Of a DNA stretch of 5,667 bases, positions 5,243-5,667 are shown in pieces. The notes beneath the pieces were generated by a model that was not told the origin of the DNA, did not search any database, and saw only the letters and a program-made list of their open reading frames with translations. How positions within the stretch are numbered: position 1 is the stretch's first letter; every line of letters begins with the position of its first letter. The DNA comes from REEB95 sp035275845 (GTDB taxonomy: Bacteria > Pseudomonadota > Alphaproteobacteria > ATCC43930 > CGMCC-115725): the NCBI GenBank assembly GCA_035275845.1, contig DATEMD010000124.1:1-5667 (forward strand). The letters run 5' to 3'. The translations under genes and the position numbers were made by a program.

Positions 5243-5667
5243 CTAGGCGACGTGACGCAGCGCCGCCGCAACGCGGCGGATTTCGGTATCGACGTCGATG
5301 GCCGCCGACGAGATGATCTCGAGGCGCCGGTCCTCGAGAACGTGCACCTTGCCACGGCGGCGGCGACGAAAATCCATCACCGCTGCGTCGCGCTCCGCCA
5401 GCAACCGGGCGATGGTCGGCCGGAACAAGCCGAGCATCGCCGTGAGCCAACGATCGAGCGGGCTCGCCTGTTCGCCGTCGATGACGAAACGGTCGAGCGA
5501 CGCGGCGATATCCGTCGCGCCGTACCAGGTCTCGCCGGTGACCCACCGGTTGGTGGTGAACAGCCGCAGCGGCCGTCCAGCGCGATCCATCGCGATCGCC
5601 GCCAGGTGAATCCAAGGCTCGTCCGGCTCGCCAGCGGGCGCCGGCGCGGACGGCGCCGCCTGCGCCG
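5243..5667 (-). CDS. C-terminal part of a conserved protein, possibly DUF6969 (truncated by the window edge)
   Basis: The minus-strand frame stays open to the right edge of the window, so the Met at 5590-5588 is probably internal: the upstream codons read EPWIHLAAIAMDRAGRPLRL without a break and look like real protein. About 141 residues are visible. They start with an Ala/Pro-rich stretch, continue with LFTTNRWVTGETWYGA and a helical region (PLDRWLTAMLGLFRPTIARLLAERDAAV), and end with a basic patch of five arginines, VLEDRRLEIISS and a helical C-terminus. There is no membrane segment or signal peptide in the visible part. The pattern recalls uncharacterised alphaproteobacterial proteins of about 220 aa that I associate tentatively with DUF6969. 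No catalytic motif is apparent. It is convergent with the monooxygenase operon, with a 9-bp gap. Confidence 0.75.
   Translation of the reverse strand, partial: AQAAPSAPAPAGEPDEPWIHLAAIAMDRAGRPLRLFTTNRWVTGETWYGATDIAASLDRFVIDGEQASPLDRWLTAMLGLFRPTIARLLAERDAAVMDFRRRRRGKVHVLEDRRLEIISSAAIDVDTEIRRVAAALRHVA
5263..5279 (+). terminator. Possible GC hairpin terminator 30 bp past the monooxygenase operon
   Basis: CCGCCGC (5263-5269) and GCGGCGG (5273-5279) form a 7-bp perfect stem with an AAC loop, followed on the plus strand by ATTTC. It lies inside the 3' end of the convergent minus-strand gene, encoding RRVAAA, so amino-acid and GC bias may explain it. No full T-run follows. Confidence 0.25.

Noticed and set aside
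5588..5590. The ATG at 5590 as the true start of the minus-strand gene.
   Set aside because: The frame continues without a stop to the window edge, with protein-like sequence (EPWIHLAAIA) directly before the Met, so the gene is treated as truncated.
4902..5615. A 237-aa minus-strand open frame spanning the end of the operon and the convergent gene.
   Set aside because: It would overlap both the secreted-protein gene and the better supported minus-strand frame ending at 5243. Its translation is Arg/Pro/Ser-rich with no coherent pattern.

Overview
The window looks like ordinary chromosome from a high-GC alphaproteobacterium, probably from the Rhodospirillales or a nearby group. The basis is strong G/C bias at third codon positions, a short-form (PSD-A type) phosphatidylserine decarboxylase directly followed by pssA, and the tail of a MoxR/DUF58/DUF4159-type membrane-protein locus. 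The taxonomic call is inference from family resemblance. No tRNA, rRNA, CRISPR array, insertion sequence or phage gene was seen.

Layout: (1) Bases 2-1072 hold the 3' end of a large membrane protein that resembles the glutamine-amidotransferase-like proteins at the end of MoxR/DUF58/DUF4159 operons, then a closely spaced polytopic membrane protein of unknown role. (2) Bases 1145-2625 hold psd and pssA, overlapping by one base; together they make phosphatidylethanolamine from CDP-diacylglycerol and serine. A short GC hairpin begins in the pssA stop codon. (3) Bases 2709-3338 hold a standalone exported protein of 209 aa built from two similar beta-rich halves. (4) Bases 3409-5233 hold three genes linked by two ATGA stop/start overlaps: a 401-aa class A FAD monooxygenase, a 124-aa protein with two membrane segments and a two-cysteine external loop, and an 83-aa secreted two-cysteine protein. 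(5) Bases 5243-5667 hold the C-terminal part of a minus-strand gene that converges on the operon with a 9-bp gap.

The biochemistry of psd and pssA is clear. The least explained part is the monooxygenase operon: its enzyme has a recognisable fold but unknown substrate, its two small partners are unrecognised, and its 70-bp upstream region carries a TTGACA box, a GTTTG-C-CAAAC palindrome and a hairpin that would cover the ribosome binding site. Nothing here demonstrates a new system; this operon is the best candidate for a second look.
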